Origin: Salinilacustrithrix flava
Lineage (GTDB): Bacteria > Actinomycetota > Acidimicrobiia > Acidimicrobiales > Salinilacustritrichaceae
NCBI RefSeq assembly: GCF_041228405.1
Contig: NZ_CP133888.1
Span: 434,001 to 498,000, forward strand
DNA length: 64,000 nucleotides
Direction: 5' to 3'
Shown: one piece after another, positions 12,180 through 20,988 of the stretch
Position numbering within the stretch: the first letter of the stretch is position 1
Layout of the letters: each line of letters starts with the position of its first letter
Made by a program: the position numbers and the translations under genes
Notes under the pieces: model-generated
What the model saw: only the letters and a program-made list of their open reading frames with translations
Databases searched by the model: none
What the model was told of the DNA's origin: nothing

Positions 12180-13022
12180 TCAGGTGGTGAGCGTGCGAAC
12201 CTGCTGCCAGCGCCGCAGCTCCACCCCGACCAGGACCACGAAGAAGAGGCCGACAGAGACGGCGGCGATGGTGGCACCGCCGGCCGTGCCGTGGTGGAAG
12301 CTGACCAGCAGACCGGCCACGACCGCCACGGCGCCGGCGGCCACCGAGGTCACCATCATCAGCGGCACGCGGCGGACCAGCAGCGACGCCGTCGCCGGGG
12401 GGCCGACGAGCAGGCCGAACACGAGCAGCGTCCCGATGGCCTGGAAGCTGGCCACGATGCTCACGGCGAGCACGGCCAGGAGCGCGGCCTGCGCCAGCGC
12501 CGGGTGCATCCCCAGCGTGGCGGCCTTGTCCCGGTTGAAGGTGAGGGCCAAGAACGGACGGTGCCCGAGGACGATCACGACGAGGACGACGGCGGCAGCC
12601 ACCGCCTGACCGCGGATGTCAGCGCCGGTCACGCCGAGGACGTCACCGAACAGCAGGGTCGTCACGTCGGTGGTGAACGTCTCCGAGCGCGACACGATGA
12701 TCACGCCCAGCGAGAGCATGCCGACGAAGAGCAGGCCGATGCCGGTGTCCTCCCGCACGGCGCTCCGGGTCGACACGAGGGTCACGGCCCCGCTCATCAC
12801 CAGGGCGGCGGCGAGCGCACCGATGACCGGGCTGAACCCCCAGAGCACGGCCAGGGCGATGCCGGGGATCACCCCGTGGGCGAGGGCGTCGCCGAGGAAG
12901 GCCAGCCCGCGCAGCACGACCCAGGTGCCCACGAGCGAGGTGGCGACCACCGCGACCAGGCTGCCGAGCAGGGCGCGCTGCATGAACGCCGGCTCGAACG
13001 CCTCGGTCACCAGGTCGAGCAC
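12180..13022 (-). CDS. znuB: Zinc/manganese ABC transporter permease
   Basis: 280 residues, the usual length for the ABC-3 permease family. About eight hydrophobic helices are visible, with the family signatures LRGLAFLGDALAHGVIPGIALA and FQAIGTLLVFGLLVGPPATA. It forms the membrane channel for zinc import with ZnuA and ZnuC. GTG 13022 lies 12 bases after znuA. Zinc rather than manganese is inferred from the His-rich ZnuA and the adjacent Zur-like gene. Confidence 0.92.
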   Translation of the reverse strand: MLDLVTEAFEPAFMQRALLGSLVAVVATSLVGTWVVLRGLAFLGDALAHGVIPGIALAVLWGFSPVIGALAAALVMSGAVTLVSTRSAVREDTGIGLLFVGMLSLGVIIVSRSETFTTDVTTLLFGDVLGVTGADIRGQAVAAAVVLVVIVLGHRPFLALTFNRDKAATLGMHPALAQAALLAVLAVSIVASFQAIGTLLVFGLLVGPPATASLLVRRVPLMMVTSVAAGAVAVVAGLLVSFHHGTAGGATIAAVSVGLFFVVLVGVELRRWQQVRTLTT

Positions 13023-13034
13023 GACGGTGCCCCT

Positions 13035-14105
13035 TCAGCCACCGAGCGCATCGGCGATGCGCTGCGCGTTCGACCGCATCATCCCAGCGTAGGTCTCGGC
13101 CTCGGAGCCGTCCGGGCCGAGGGTCTCTGCGTTGAGGGTGACGACCTCGACGTCGCCCACCTCGTCGGCGAGGGTCTCGGCGAGGGCGGCCGACGCCGTC
13201 TGCTCGGTGAAGACCGCGGTGACGCCCGCGCGCTGCAGCACCTGGGCCAGCTCCGCCAGCGCGCCGCCGCTCACGCCATCGGAGGTCGAGCCGGCCGGGA
13301 TGACCGTGGCCAGGATCTCGAAGTCGTATCGGGCGGCGAACGAGTCGAAGACCTCGTGGTCGGTGACGAGCACGCGGCGGTCGTCCGGCACGACGGCCAG
13401 GGTCTCGACCAGCTCCTCGTGCAGGTCCTCGAGGTCGCCCACGAGGTCGTCGGCCTGCTGGGCCAGCTCCTCGGCATCGAGGCCGGGCAGCTGCTCGGGG
13501 AGGGCTGCGGCCAGCGCCTCGACCACCTCGGCGACGGCGAGCGGGTCGGTGAAGAAGTGGGCGTCGTCGTCGTGGGCGTGCTCGTCCCCGTGGTCCTCCT
13601 CGTCTCCGTGGTCCTCCTCGTCTCCGTGGTCCTCCTCGTCGGCGTGGTCCTCGTCCCCGTGGTCCTCCTCGTCGGCGTGGTCCTCGTCCCCGTGGTCCTC
13701 CTCGTCCCCGTGGTCCTCGTCCTCGGCGGCGTCGTCCCCGCCCAGCAGCTCGAGCGCCGACAGCACCGGCACCCCGTCGGACTCGGCTCCCGCCACGACG
13801 GACAGCAGCCCCTCCTCGAACCCACCGCCGTTGACGACGATGACATCGGCCGCGGCGAGATCGGCTGCCTCGCGGGCCGACGCCTGGAAGTCGTGGGGGC
13901 TGGCGCCCGGCGGCATGATCGTCACCACCTCGGCGAGGTCCCCGACCAGCTGCGCGACGACGTCGCCGAGCACCGTGGTGGTGACGGCGACGGTCGGCCG
14001 AGCGGCCTCACCGCCTGCGTCGGCGTCATCGGACCCGCACGAGGCGAGGACGGCCGCGGCGAGGGCGGCGGCGAGGGGCAGGGTGAGAGCACGGGTGCGG
14101 CGCAT
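13035..14105 (-). CDS. znuA: Zinc-binding lipoprotein of the ABC importer
   Basis: 356 residues. The signal peptide ends in lipobox LASC. The cluster A-I substrate-binding fold is recognisable (VTTTVLGDVVAQLVGD, MPPGASPHDFQAS with a metal-ligand His, VTDHEVFDSFAARYDF, TEQTASAALAETLADEVG). A long His/Asp/Glu-rich loop (repeated DHGDEE and DHADEE units, residues about 127-175) is typical of zinc-specific members. The loop is encoded by imperfect tandem repeats. The gene heads the znuA-znuB operon and diverges from znuC across the operator region. Confidence 0.93.
   Translation of the reverse strand: MRRTRALTLPLAAALAAAVLASCGSDDADAGGEAARPTVAVTTTVLGDVVAQLVGDLAEVVTIMPPGASPHDFQASAREAADLAAADVIVVNGGGFEEGLLSVVAGAESDGVPVLSALELLGGDDAAEDEDHGDEEDHGDEDHADEEDHGDEDHADEEDHGDEEDHGDEEDHGDEHAHDDDAHFFTDPLAVAEVVEALAAALPEQLPGLDAEELAQQADDLVGDLEDLHEELVETLAVVPDDRRVLVTDHEVFDSFAARYDFEILATVIPAGSTSDGVSGGALAELAQVLQRAGVTAVFTEQTASAALAETLADEVGDVEVVTLNAETLGPDGSEAETYAGMMRSNAQRIADALGG
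13581..13725. repeat. Tandem repeats encoding the His-rich loop of ZnuA
   Basis: Units of 12 to 15 bases (tggtcctc plus ctcgtc, gtccccg or ggcg) recur about nine times, some grouped as a 27-base unit. They encode alternating DHGDEE, DHGDE and DHADEE. Copy number could change by slippage. Confidence 0.75.
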
Positions 14106-14126
14106 CGGATTCCCAGGAAGTCGGCG

Positions 14127-14150
14127 TGAATGAGAACAGTTCTCGGTTCA
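14127..14150. promoter_or_regulatory. Zur-type operator between znuA and znuC
   Basis: A perfect inverted repeat GAGAAC-a-GTTCTC (14132-14144) sits inside a longer imperfect palindrome with outer TGAA and TTCA. It lies 22 bases upstream of znuA. It is AT-richer than its surroundings, and a Fur-family gene is in the same locus. Confidence 0.55.
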
Positions 14151-14185
14151 GCCCCGAGCGTACGAACGTCGTCGCCACTTCGCAA

Positions 14186-14221
14186 ATGAGAACCGGACCC
14201 GTTTCCGATAACGTTCCTCCA
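14186..14221 (+). promoter_or_regulatory. Second operator-like site and leaderless promoter of znuC
   Basis: ATGAGAAC (14186-14193) repeats the half-site of the first operator, with a degenerate partner GTTTCCGAT 7 bases on. TAACGT (14209-14214) is a -10 hexamer 7 bases before GTG 14222. A regulator bound here would block the promoter. Confidence 0.5.
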
Positions 14222-14983
14222 GTGTCCGCTGCCCTCCACCTCCGCATCCGCGACCTGCACGTGCAGCACGGCACGCGCGTGGCGCTCACCGGGGTGAGCC
14301 TCGACGTGGCGGCGGGCACGACAGTCGCGGTGATCGGGGCCAACGGATCCGGCAAGTCCACGTTGCTGCGCACCATCGCCGGCCTGCAGGCTCCGTCGAG
14401 CGGTTCGATCGACACCGGCGGACTCGACGTGGCCCTCGTGCTGCAGACGACGACGGTGGACGGGTCCCTGCCCATCACGGTGCGCGAGACCGTCCGCCTC
14501 GCCCGGGCCGCGACGCGGGGGCCGTGGCGGCGACTGCGCCGCGAGGACCACGACGTCGTCGCCCAGGCCATGCACCGCCTCGAGGTCGCCGATCTGGCCG
14601 ATCGCCCCCTGCACGAGCTCTCGGGCGGCCAGCGCCAGCGGGTGCTCGTCGCCCAGGGCCTCGCCCAGGGCGCGCCGATCCTGCTCCTGGACGAGCCGGT
14701 GACCGGGCTCGACATGGTGTCCAAGGAGGCCATCCTGCGCGTCATCGCCGAGGAGGCGGCCGACGGGCGCATCGTGTGCACGTCCACCCACGACCTCGAC
14801 GAGGCCAGGCGCTGCGACCGGGCCGTCCTGCTCGCCACGCACCTGGTCGCGGAGGGGCCGCCCGACGAGGTGCTCACCGAGGCCAACCTGCACCAGGCGT
14901 TCGAGGGGCGGGTCCTGCGGCTGCCCGACGGCCAGCTGCTGGTCGACGACGTCCACCTCCACCACCACGGGAGCGAATGGTGA
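14222..14983 (+). CDS. znuC: Zinc ABC transporter ATP-binding protein
   Basis: 253 residues. ABC ATPase motifs: Walker A GANGSGKST near residue 40, signature LSGGQRQR, Walker B ILLLDEPVTGLD and the H-loop STHDLDEA. The His-rich tail (VDDVHLHHHGSEW) may bind zinc. GTG 14222 is preferred over the upstream ATG 14126 because TAACGT lies 7 bases before it and the operator would otherwise be inside the coding region. It overlaps zur. Confidence 0.92.
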   Translation: MSAALHLRIRDLHVQHGTRVALTGVSLDVAAGTTVAVIGANGSGKSTLLRTIAGLQAPSSGSIDTGGLDVALVLQTTTVDGSLPITVRETVRLARAATRGPWRRLRREDHDVVAQAMHRLEVADLADRPLHELSGGQRQRVLVAQGLAQGAPILLLDEPVTGLDMVSKEAILRVIAEEAADGRIVCTSTHDLDEARRCDRAVLLATHLVAEGPPDEVLTEANLHQAFEGRVLRLPDGQLLVDDVHLHHHGSEW

Positions 14984-15414
14984 CCGCCGAGCTGCATGAC
15001 ATCGCCAGCGCCCGGCTGCGCACGACCGGGCAGCGCTACACCACCCGGCGGCGCGCCCTGGTGGAGGTGCTCGATCAGGCCGACGGGCCGCTCACGATCC
15101 CCCAGATCCTCGAGCTGGACCGCTCCCTCGCGCAGTCGAGCGCCTACCGGAACCTGGCCGTGCTCGAGCAGGCCGACGTGGTCCACCGCATCGTCACCAA
15201 CGACGACTTCGCCCGCTACGAGCTGGCCGAGGACCTCACCGAGCACCACCACCACCTCATCTGCCGCACCTGCGGCTCGGTGGCCGACTTCACCCTCGAC
15301 CCCTCCGTCGAAGGGGACCTGGACCGCGTGCTGGCCGACGTCGCCGATGCCCAGTCGTTCCAGGCCGACCACCACCGCCTCGACCTGGTCGGCACCTGCG
15401 CAGACTGCCGGTGA
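14977..15414 (+). CDS. zur: Fur-family regulator, probably zinc uptake regulator
   Basis: 145 residues. The N-terminal winged helix (RLRTTGQRYTTRRRALVEVL, QSSAYRNLAVLEQADVVHRI) and the C-terminal metal-binding domain are typical of Fur proteins: HHHHLICRTCGSV and a final TCADC give the two CxxC pairs of the structural zinc site. The location with znuABC argues for Zur rather than Fur. The start overlaps the znuC stop by 7 bases with GGGAG upstream, so it is co-translated. It probably represses its own operon and znuAB through the palindromes at 14127-14210. Confidence 0.88.
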   Translation: MVTAELHDIASARLRTTGQRYTTRRRALVEVLDQADGPLTIPQILELDRSLAQSSAYRNLAVLEQADVVHRIVTNDDFARYELAEDLTEHHHHLICRTCGSVADFTLDPSVEGDLDRVLADVADAQSFQADHHRLDLVGTCADCR

Positions 15415-15525
15415 TCATGCGAGAGCTCTGAACGGATCGCTCACTGCAGTCCACGAGTAGTGGCAGATCGGACGGCGAATGCTCGTCCAAGGGAACAATC
15501 TGGCAGCAGCCACGTTGAACAGACC

Positions 15526-16167
15526 ATGAAGACGGCCCTGAAGACCCTCGTCGCCGCGACCACCGCCTTGGTCGCCCTCGCTCTGGTGGGCGCTCTCGTC
15601 GGGCTGCCGTCCTTCGGCAACCCCTTCGCCTCCGAGACCGTCGTGCGGGACCACGCCGCGGTGCTCGACTCCCTGGAGGAGATCGCCGAGCTGCGGGCCG
15701 CCACCGGTGAGTTCCAGGTCCTCGTCGACGTCGAGGACCGGACCCGCTTCGTGCCGAGCTTCGTCAAGGGCGAGCGCACGACGTTCCTCGCCCAGGGCGC
15801 CGTGGATGCATTCGTGGACCTGGACTCGCTCGACGAGGACGCGATCATCATCGCCGAGGACGGCTCGGTCACCGTGGTGCTGCCGCCGGCGGAGCTCGCC
15901 GACCCGGTCATCGACCACCGGGCATCCGGCGTCCTCGATCGGGACCGAGGCATCGTGGACCGCGTCGGCGGCCTCTTCAGCGACGAGCCGACCTCGGACA
16001 AGGACCTCTACCAGGAGGCGGAGCGACGCCTGGCCGAGGCGGCGGCTGACAGCGAGCTGCGTTCCGCCGGTGAGGCCAAGGCGGCCGCGACCGTGGAGCA
16101 GCTCCTCCGCGAGGCCGGCATCGAGCAGGTCCGGGTGATCTTCGCCGAGCCCGGCGCCGTCGCCTGA
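15526..16167 (+). CDS. DUF4230-like membrane-anchored protein
   Basis: 213 residues. One N-terminal membrane helix (LVAATTALVALALVGALVGL) is followed by an extracytoplasmic domain with alternating beta strands (GEFQVLVDVEDRTRFVPSFVKGERTTFLAQGAVDAFVDL) and a C-terminal amphipathic helix region, matching the DUF4230 pattern. The function of the family is not known. ATG 15526 is chosen because it gives a normal N-terminus before the helix. It stands alone between zur and a GAF-ANTAR gene. Confidence 0.65.
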   Translation: MKTALKTLVAATTALVALALVGALVGLPSFGNPFASETVVRDHAAVLDSLEEIAELRAATGEFQVLVDVEDRTRFVPSFVKGERTTFLAQGAVDAFVDLDSLDEDAIIIAEDGSVTVVLPPAELADPVIDHRASGVLDRDRGIVDRVGGLFSDEPTSDKDLYQEAERRLAEAAADSELRSAGEAKAAATVEQLLREAGIEQVRVIFAEPGAVA

Positions 16168-16230
16168 CCGTGGCCCGACTGCCGGGGTCGCCCGCGCATG
16201 GGCCTAGTCTCCGGGCGAGGTGACGACCCC

Positions 16231-16935
16231 ATGACCACGAACGACGACCAGATCGGCGACGCCCTGGTGGCGTACATCGGCTCGCTGACCCAGGACCACA
16301 CGGTGGAGGCGGTGTTCCGCCACCTGGGTGACTACTGCACCGAGCTGCTCCCCGCCGACGGTGTGGGCGTCCTGCTCCTCGAGGAGCAGAACCTGACCGT
16401 GGCGACCGCCAACAGCGAGGTCGGAGACACCGTCGAGGCCCTCGAGGTCGAGCTGCAGGAAGGACCGTGCGTGGAGTGCGTGCGGATCGGCCATCCGGTG
16501 CTCGTCCCCGACCTCGCGACCGCCGCCGACCGCTACCCCCGATTCGTGCCCCGGGCGATCGAGGCGGGCGCGGGGGCGATCCACGCCCTGCCGATGACCG
16601 GGCACGGCGACCTCGTCGGTTCGCTGAACATCATCAGCCTGCAGCCGACCGAGCTGACCGAGACCCAGCTCAGCACGGCGCGGATGTTGGCCGATGTCGC
16701 CGTGTCGTACATCTTCGCCGTACGGCTCCACGAGGAGACCTCGGAGCTGGCCGGCCAGCTGCAGAACGCCCTCGACACGCGCGTGGTCATCGAGCAGGCC
16801 AAGGGCGTGCTCTCCGAGCGCCACGACGAATCGCTGGCCCAGGCGTTCAACCGTCTGCGGAACCACGCGCGCAGCAGGAGCACGCCGGTGCGCGAGATCG
16901 CCAGACAGGTCATCGAAGAACGCCTCCAGCCCTGA
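16231..16935 (+). CDS. GAF-ANTAR regulator
   Basis: 234 residues. An N-terminal GAF sensor domain (HLGDYCTELLPADGVGVLLLEEQNL ... VGSLNIISL, about 15-160) is joined to a C-terminal ANTAR RNA-binding domain (TRVVIEQAKGVLSERHDESLAQAFNRLRNHAR, about 175-232). ANTAR proteins bind dual-hairpin leaders and act by antitermination; the target and ligand are unknown. ATG 16231 follows GAGGTGACGACCCC and gives a normal GAF start. TAGTCT at 16204-16209 is a possible -10. A paralogue lies at 23521-24225. Confidence 0.88.
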   Translation: MTTNDDQIGDALVAYIGSLTQDHTVEAVFRHLGDYCTELLPADGVGVLLLEEQNLTVATANSEVGDTVEALEVELQEGPCVECVRIGHPVLVPDLATAADRYPRFVPRAIEAGAGAIHALPMTGHGDLVGSLNIISLQPTELTETQLSTARMLADVAVSYIFAVRLHEETSELAGQLQNALDTRVVIEQAKGVLSERHDESLAQAFNRLRNHARSRSTPVREIARQVIEERLQP

Positions 16936-16995
16936 CGGGAGGCCCGCCAGGGCTGGGTCGATCCGCGGATCGCGACCCGTTCGGGCCGCAGCTCG

Positions 16996-17208
16996 CTACG
17001 ACTCGACGACGAAGGCGACCTGGAGCTCGACCTGCCAGAGGTCCACGCCACCGCTCTCGTTGACGTTGGCCCGGATGTCCTTGATCTCGCACCACTCCTG
17101 ACCGCGGACCTTCTGAGCGGAGCGCTTGAGGGCGGTCTCGACAGCAGCTTCGATGCTGTCCGGGGACTCGCCGATCAGGTTGGTCTTCTTGTAGGTCTTG
17201 CCGGACAT
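16996..17208 (-). CDS. Dodecin (flavin-binding small protein)
   Basis: 70 residues from ATG 17208 with ribosome binding site GAGGAG; the longer upstream frame is not coding. The sequence fits the dodecin family (SPDSIEAAVETALKRSAQKVRG, EWCEIKDIRANV, DLWQVELQVAF). The conserved flavin-stacking Trp (W39) and following Gln (WQV) are present, so a hollow dodecamer storing flavin or a similar dimer is expected in the cytoplasm. It diverges from the P-type ATPase. A second dodecin is at 20989-21198. Confidence 0.9.
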   Translation of the reverse strand: MSGKTYKKTNLIGESPDSIEAAVETALKRSAQKVRGQEWCEIKDIRANVNESGGVDLWQVELQVAFVVES

Positions 17209-17380
17209 GGGGTCTCCTCGTTCGGGGTCGTTGGGCGACCCGTCACCTACCCGTCGCCTGCCAGGGTCACCACACCGGGGCTCGACGGCGCCGGCGACAT
17301 CGACATGGAGCCCGGTGAAGCCGTCGAGCGCCGATGCACGTGCGGCCCCGGCTCGAGCCAGGCCCCACAACCTGTACTCG

Positions 17381-17393
17381 TAGGGTTTGCCAC
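17381..17393 (+). promoter_or_regulatory. Leaderless promoter of the P-type ATPase
   Basis: TAGGGT (17381-17386) is followed by 7 bases and ATG 17394. There is no ribosome binding site. Confidence 0.5.
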
Positions 17394-19946
17394 ATGGATG
17401 ACCGAACCGAGGGCCCGGGCATCGACGCACCACATGCCGCGGGGGCCGAGGCGGTCACGGCAGCGCTCGACGTCGACCCAGGGGTCGGGCTCTCGGAAGA
17501 CGAGGTCCGCCAGCGGCGGGAACGGTTCGGGCCGAACCGGCTCGGCCAGGGCAAGCGGACGCCGTGGTGGCGCGTGGTGTGGAACCAGGTCGCCGACGCG
17601 GTCATCGTCCTGCTGCTGGGCGCGGCGGCCGCCGGGTTGGTGGCTGGTGAGGTGGTGGAAGCCGCGGCCATCGGCGTCGTCCTCGTCGTCAACACCGTGG
17701 TCGGCTTCGTCACCGAGCTGCGGGCCGCCCGCTCCATGGAGTCGCTCCGGGCGTTGATGACCACGACCGCCGAGGTGGAGCGTGGCGACCGTCGCTACGA
17801 GATCGACGCCGGCGACCTCGTGCCGGGCGACGTCGTCGGGATCGAGGCGGGCGAGCAGGTGCCGGCGGACCTCCGTGTGCTCGAGGCCGAGGAGCTGCGG
17901 GTCGACGAGGCCGGCCTCACCGGGGAGAACGAGCCGGTCACCAAGGCCGTGGAGCCCGTCGCTGCAGAGACGCCCCTGGCCGAGCGCACCTCGATGCTCT
18001 ACACGGGCACCACCGTTGCGGCCGGGCGCGGGCGGGGGGTCGTGGTCGCGACGGGACGCAGCACCGAGATGGGGCGCATCTCGGATCTCGCCGAGTCGGC
18101 CGACGACACCAAGGCGCCGCTGCAGGAGGGGTTGAGCCGCCTGAGCCGACAGCTCGCGATCGCCGTCGTCGTGGGCGCCATCGCACTGCTGGCGCTGGGC
18201 GTGCTCCGAGGGCTCGAGACCGACGAGGCGATCGAGGTGGCGGTGGCACTGGCGATCGCCGTGGTGCCCGAGGGCCTCCCCGCGGTCGCGACGCTCACGC
18301 TGGCGGTGGGGATGCGGCGGATGGCCGCCGGCAACGCCCTGGTGCGGCGGCTACCGGCGGTGGAGACGCTCGGCTCCACCACGGTGATCTGCTCGGACAA
18401 GACCGGCACGCTCACCCGGAACGAGATGGAGGTCGTCGAGGTCACCACCGCCGACGACGGTGACGAGCACGACCTGTGGGTGACGGCCGCGCTGTGCAAC
18501 GACGCAGACGTCGACACCGACGGCCAACCGATCGGCGACCCGACCGAGGTCGCCCTGCTCCACGGCGCATCCGAGCGGAACGTCGAGTGGCGGGAACTGC
18601 GGGAGGAGCACCCCCGGGAGCGGGAGGTGCCGTTCAGCTCCGAGGCCAAGCGCATGGCCGTCGTGGCCGACGGGGCGACGCACGTGAAGGGCGCCCCGGA
18701 GGTGCTCCTCGACCCGGACCGGCACGCCGGGCTCCTCGAGGCGGCCGAGGAGATGGCCAGCCGAGCGTTGCGGGTGCTGGCGTTCGCTCGCGGGCCGGTG
18801 GTGGGTGACGACGCTCCGGACGAGGCGCTGTTCGAGCAGGCCGAGGTGCTGGGTCTGGTCGGCATGCACGACCCGCCGCGGGACACGGCGATCGACGCCA
18901 TCGAGGTGCTGGCTCAGGCGGGGATCCGCACCGTGATGATCACCGGCGACCGACCGGACACCGCCGCGGCCATCGGGTCACGGATGGGGATCTCGGATGG
19001 CCATGCCGTCACCGGCAAGGAGCTCGACGACCTGAGCGCCGACGAGCTCGTCGAGCACGCCGGGCGCGCGGCGCTGTTCGCCCGGGTCGCGCCGGAGCAC
19101 AAGCTGCGCATCGTCGAGTCGTTGCAGGCCGCAGGGGAGGTCGTGGCGGTGACCGGTGACGGGGTCAACGACGCCCCGGCGCTCAGCCAGGCCGACGTCG
19201 GCGTCGCCATGGGCTCGGGCACCGACGTCGCTCGTGACGCCGCCGACATCGTGCTCCTCGACGACGAGTTCCCCACCATCGTCACGGCGGTGGCCGAGGG
19301 CCGGCGCATCTTCGCCAACATCCGGCGCTTCGCCCAGTTCCTGTTCTCCTGGCACCTCGCCGAGGTCGCCGTGATCACCATCGCCCTGGCCGCCGGCGTC
19401 GACCCCCCGCTCGCCGGACTGATGATCCTCTGGAACAACCTGATCATCGACGTGCTCCCCTCCTTCGCGCTCGCCCTCGAGCCGGGCCGCGAGGACGTCA
19501 TGCGCGATCCACCCCGGGATCCCGCCGAGCCCGTCGTCGACCGTGGCCTCCTCGGTCGCACCGTGACCCACGCATCTCTGGTGGCCGGCGTGGGCCTCGT
19601 CGCCTACGGACTCGCTCGCTGGTCGCTGGACCTCTCCGTGGAGGGGATGCAGACCATGGCGTTCACGGCGATGACCATCGGACAGACCCTCGGCGTGTTC
19701 AATGCCCGAAGCGAGCACGGATCCGGCTTCCGCGGCGCCACACAGAACCCCTGGCTGTGGGCCGCGCTCGGCATCACCCTGGCGCTGACCCTGGCCGCCC
19801 TCACGGTCGGGCCCCTGCGCGACCTGCTCGGTCTCACGACACTCCCTGGCAGCGCCTACCTCACCGCCTTCGCACTCGGCCTCGTGCCCGTGATCGCGAT
19901 CCAGGGCGTGCGTGCCCGGCGAGGCCCATCGCCGAACCGGAGCTGA
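17394..19946 (+). CDS. P-type cation-transporting ATPase (P2A-like)
   Basis: 850 residues in the plasma membrane. N-terminal cation-ATPase domain (GLSEDEVRQRRERFGPNRL), actuator loop TGEN, membrane-helix motif VPEGLPA, phosphorylation motif DKTGTLT, nucleotide-binding KGAPE, hinge TGDGVNDAPAL, and a C-terminal helix bundle with LWNNLIIDVLPSFALALEP. The PEGLP motif and the NNLIID sequence point to calcium-type or related P2 pumps rather than heavy-metal pumps; the ion is not certain. It has a leaderless start (TAGGGT, 7 bases, ATG) and is convergent with the PfkB gene, 3 bases away. Confidence 0.9.
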   Translation: MDDRTEGPGIDAPHAAGAEAVTAALDVDPGVGLSEDEVRQRRERFGPNRLGQGKRTPWWRVVWNQVADAVIVLLLGAAAAGLVAGEVVEAAAIGVVLVVNTVVGFVTELRAARSMESLRALMTTTAEVERGDRRYEIDAGDLVPGDVVGIEAGEQVPADLRVLEAEELRVDEAGLTGENEPVTKAVEPVAAETPLAERTSMLYTGTTVAAGRGRGVVVATGRSTEMGRISDLAESADDTKAPLQEGLSRLSRQLAIAVVVGAIALLALGVLRGLETDEAIEVAVALAIAVVPEGLPAVATLTLAVGMRRMAAGNALVRRLPAVETLGSTTVICSDKTGTLTRNEMEVVEVTTADDGDEHDLWVTAALCNDADVDTDGQPIGDPTEVALLHGASERNVEWRELREEHPREREVPFSSEAKRMAVVADGATHVKGAPEVLLDPDRHAGLLEAAEEMASRALRVLAFARGPVVGDDAPDEALFEQAEVLGLVGMHDPPRDTAIDAIEVLAQAGIRTVMITGDRPDTAAAIGSRMGISDGHAVTGKELDDLSADELVEHAGRAALFARVAPEHKLRIVESLQAAGEVVAVTGDGVNDAPALSQADVGVAMGSGTDVARDAADIVLLDDEFPTIVTAVAEGRRIFANIRRFAQFLFSWHLAEVAVITIALAAGVDPPLAGLMILWNNLIIDVLPSFALALEPGREDVMRDPPRDPAEPVVDRGLLGRTVTHASLVAGVGLVAYGLARWSLDLSVEGMQTMAFTAMTIGQTLGVFNARSEHGSGFRGATQNPWLWAALGITLALTLAALTVGPLRDLLGLTTLPGSAYLTAFALGLVPVIAIQGVRARRGPSPNRS

Positions 19947-19949
19947 GCC

Positions 19950-20957
19950 TCAAGCGGTCACCTCCACCATCTCGATGTGGGGTACGAGCAGCTCGATCTC
20001 GCGGCCGCTCCCGCTGGCCAGCCCCCGGCGGGTCACGTTGAGGGTCCCGGCGGCGGTTCCGACCCGCACCGCCTCCTGGACGCTGGATCCCCTCGCCAGC
20101 GCGACGGCGATGCCGGCGGTCACTGAATCGCCCGCTCCGCGCTGATCGACAGGGTCGACGCTCGGTCCCCGGACCTCGTAGTAGCGGCCCTCCAACAGCG
20201 CCAACGTCGGTTGTTCGCCACGGGTGACGACGACTGCAGCGGCTCCGCGGGCGGCCAGGCGGCGCAGCGCCTCGAACAAGGAAGGCCTGGTCGCGTCCTT
20301 CACCTCCCCGGTGACCGCCAGCTCCTCATCGCTGATCTTGAGGAGATCGAGCCCTCCTTCGAGCGCTGCGTCGAGGGGAGGTCCGCACAGGTCGGCGATG
20401 ACCGCCGTGCCGTTCCGGCGCAGGTCCCGCGCCATGCGGGTGTAGACCTCGAGCGGCACGAGATCGGGGACGTCGCCTCGGGTCAGGCCGGGCGTCTCCG
20501 GGCCGCCGAGCACCACGAGGTCTGCGTTCAGGCCGGCCACGAACGCGACGCCGTAGAGCTCGTCGACCTCGTGTCGGGACCGAGCCATGGCCCCCATCTC
20601 GGCCAAGGGCACCCGCTCCCCCGAGCGTCGATCGTGCATGTATGCGCCGTTGCCACCGGCGGCGGACACGGCGCGGACATCGATGTCCCATCGCTCCAGC
20701 AGCGACCTGATGACCGTTCCGGTCTCGCCGCCGAAGGACGAGCACAGCACGACGTCCACGCCGAGGCTGGCGACCAGCCGAGCGACCCAGACCCCCTGCC
20801 CGCCGGGATGGAGGTGGATCTCGTCACCGGCGCCGCCCGCCTCGACGGTGACCGTGAGCAACGGCGTCGGAGCGAGGACCATGACCCGAGATCGGTGTCG
20901 AGCGGTGCGCTGCGTCATCCTGCGAGGTCCTTGCAGACGGTCGGTGCTTCCATCCAC
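19950..20957 (-). CDS. PfkB-family carbohydrate kinase
   Basis: 335 residues. It has the ribokinase-like fold with the sugar-binding glycine motif HPGGQGVWVARLVASLGVDV, SSFGGETG, and the C-terminal catalytic RGAGDSVTAG, whose Asp is the base. The pattern is closest to 1-phosphofructokinase/LacC-type members. A substrate such as a sugar phosphate is likely but unproven. ATG 20957 has GGAGGGGGG upstream; ATG 20918 is a possible alternative. Neighbouring dodecin and stress genes suggest a link to the same response, as PfkB kinases accompany mycobacterial dormancy genes. Confidence 0.8.
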   Translation of the reverse strand: MDGSTDRLQGPRRMTQRTARHRSRVMVLAPTPLLTVTVEAGGAGDEIHLHPGGQGVWVARLVASLGVDVVLCSSFGGETGTVIRSLLERWDIDVRAVSAAGGNGAYMHDRRSGERVPLAEMGAMARSRHEVDELYGVAFVAGLNADLVVLGGPETPGLTRGDVPDLVPLEVYTRMARDLRRNGTAVIADLCGPPLDAALEGGLDLLKISDEELAVTGEVKDATRPSLFEALRRLAARGAAAVVVTRGEQPTLALLEGRYYEVRGPSVDPVDQRGAGDSVTAGIAVALARGSSVQEAVRVGTAAGTLNVTRRGLASGSGREIELLVPHIEMVEVTA

Positions 20958-20988
20958 CCCCCTCCGGGGTCGTTCACGTCAGCCCGTC

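Noticed and set aside
13581..13725. Possible CRISPR array
   Set aside because: Units are only 12-15 bases without unique spacers and are in frame within znuA.
12291..14129. 612-aa plus-strand frame with VVLLVSVVLL repeats
   Set aside because: It is the antisense of znuB and znuA; the repeats come from the His-rich loop tract.
17209..17433. N-terminal extension of the first dodecin
   Set aside because: ATG 17208 has a GAGGAG site and gives the normal 70-residue dodecin; the extension overlaps the ATPase promoter.
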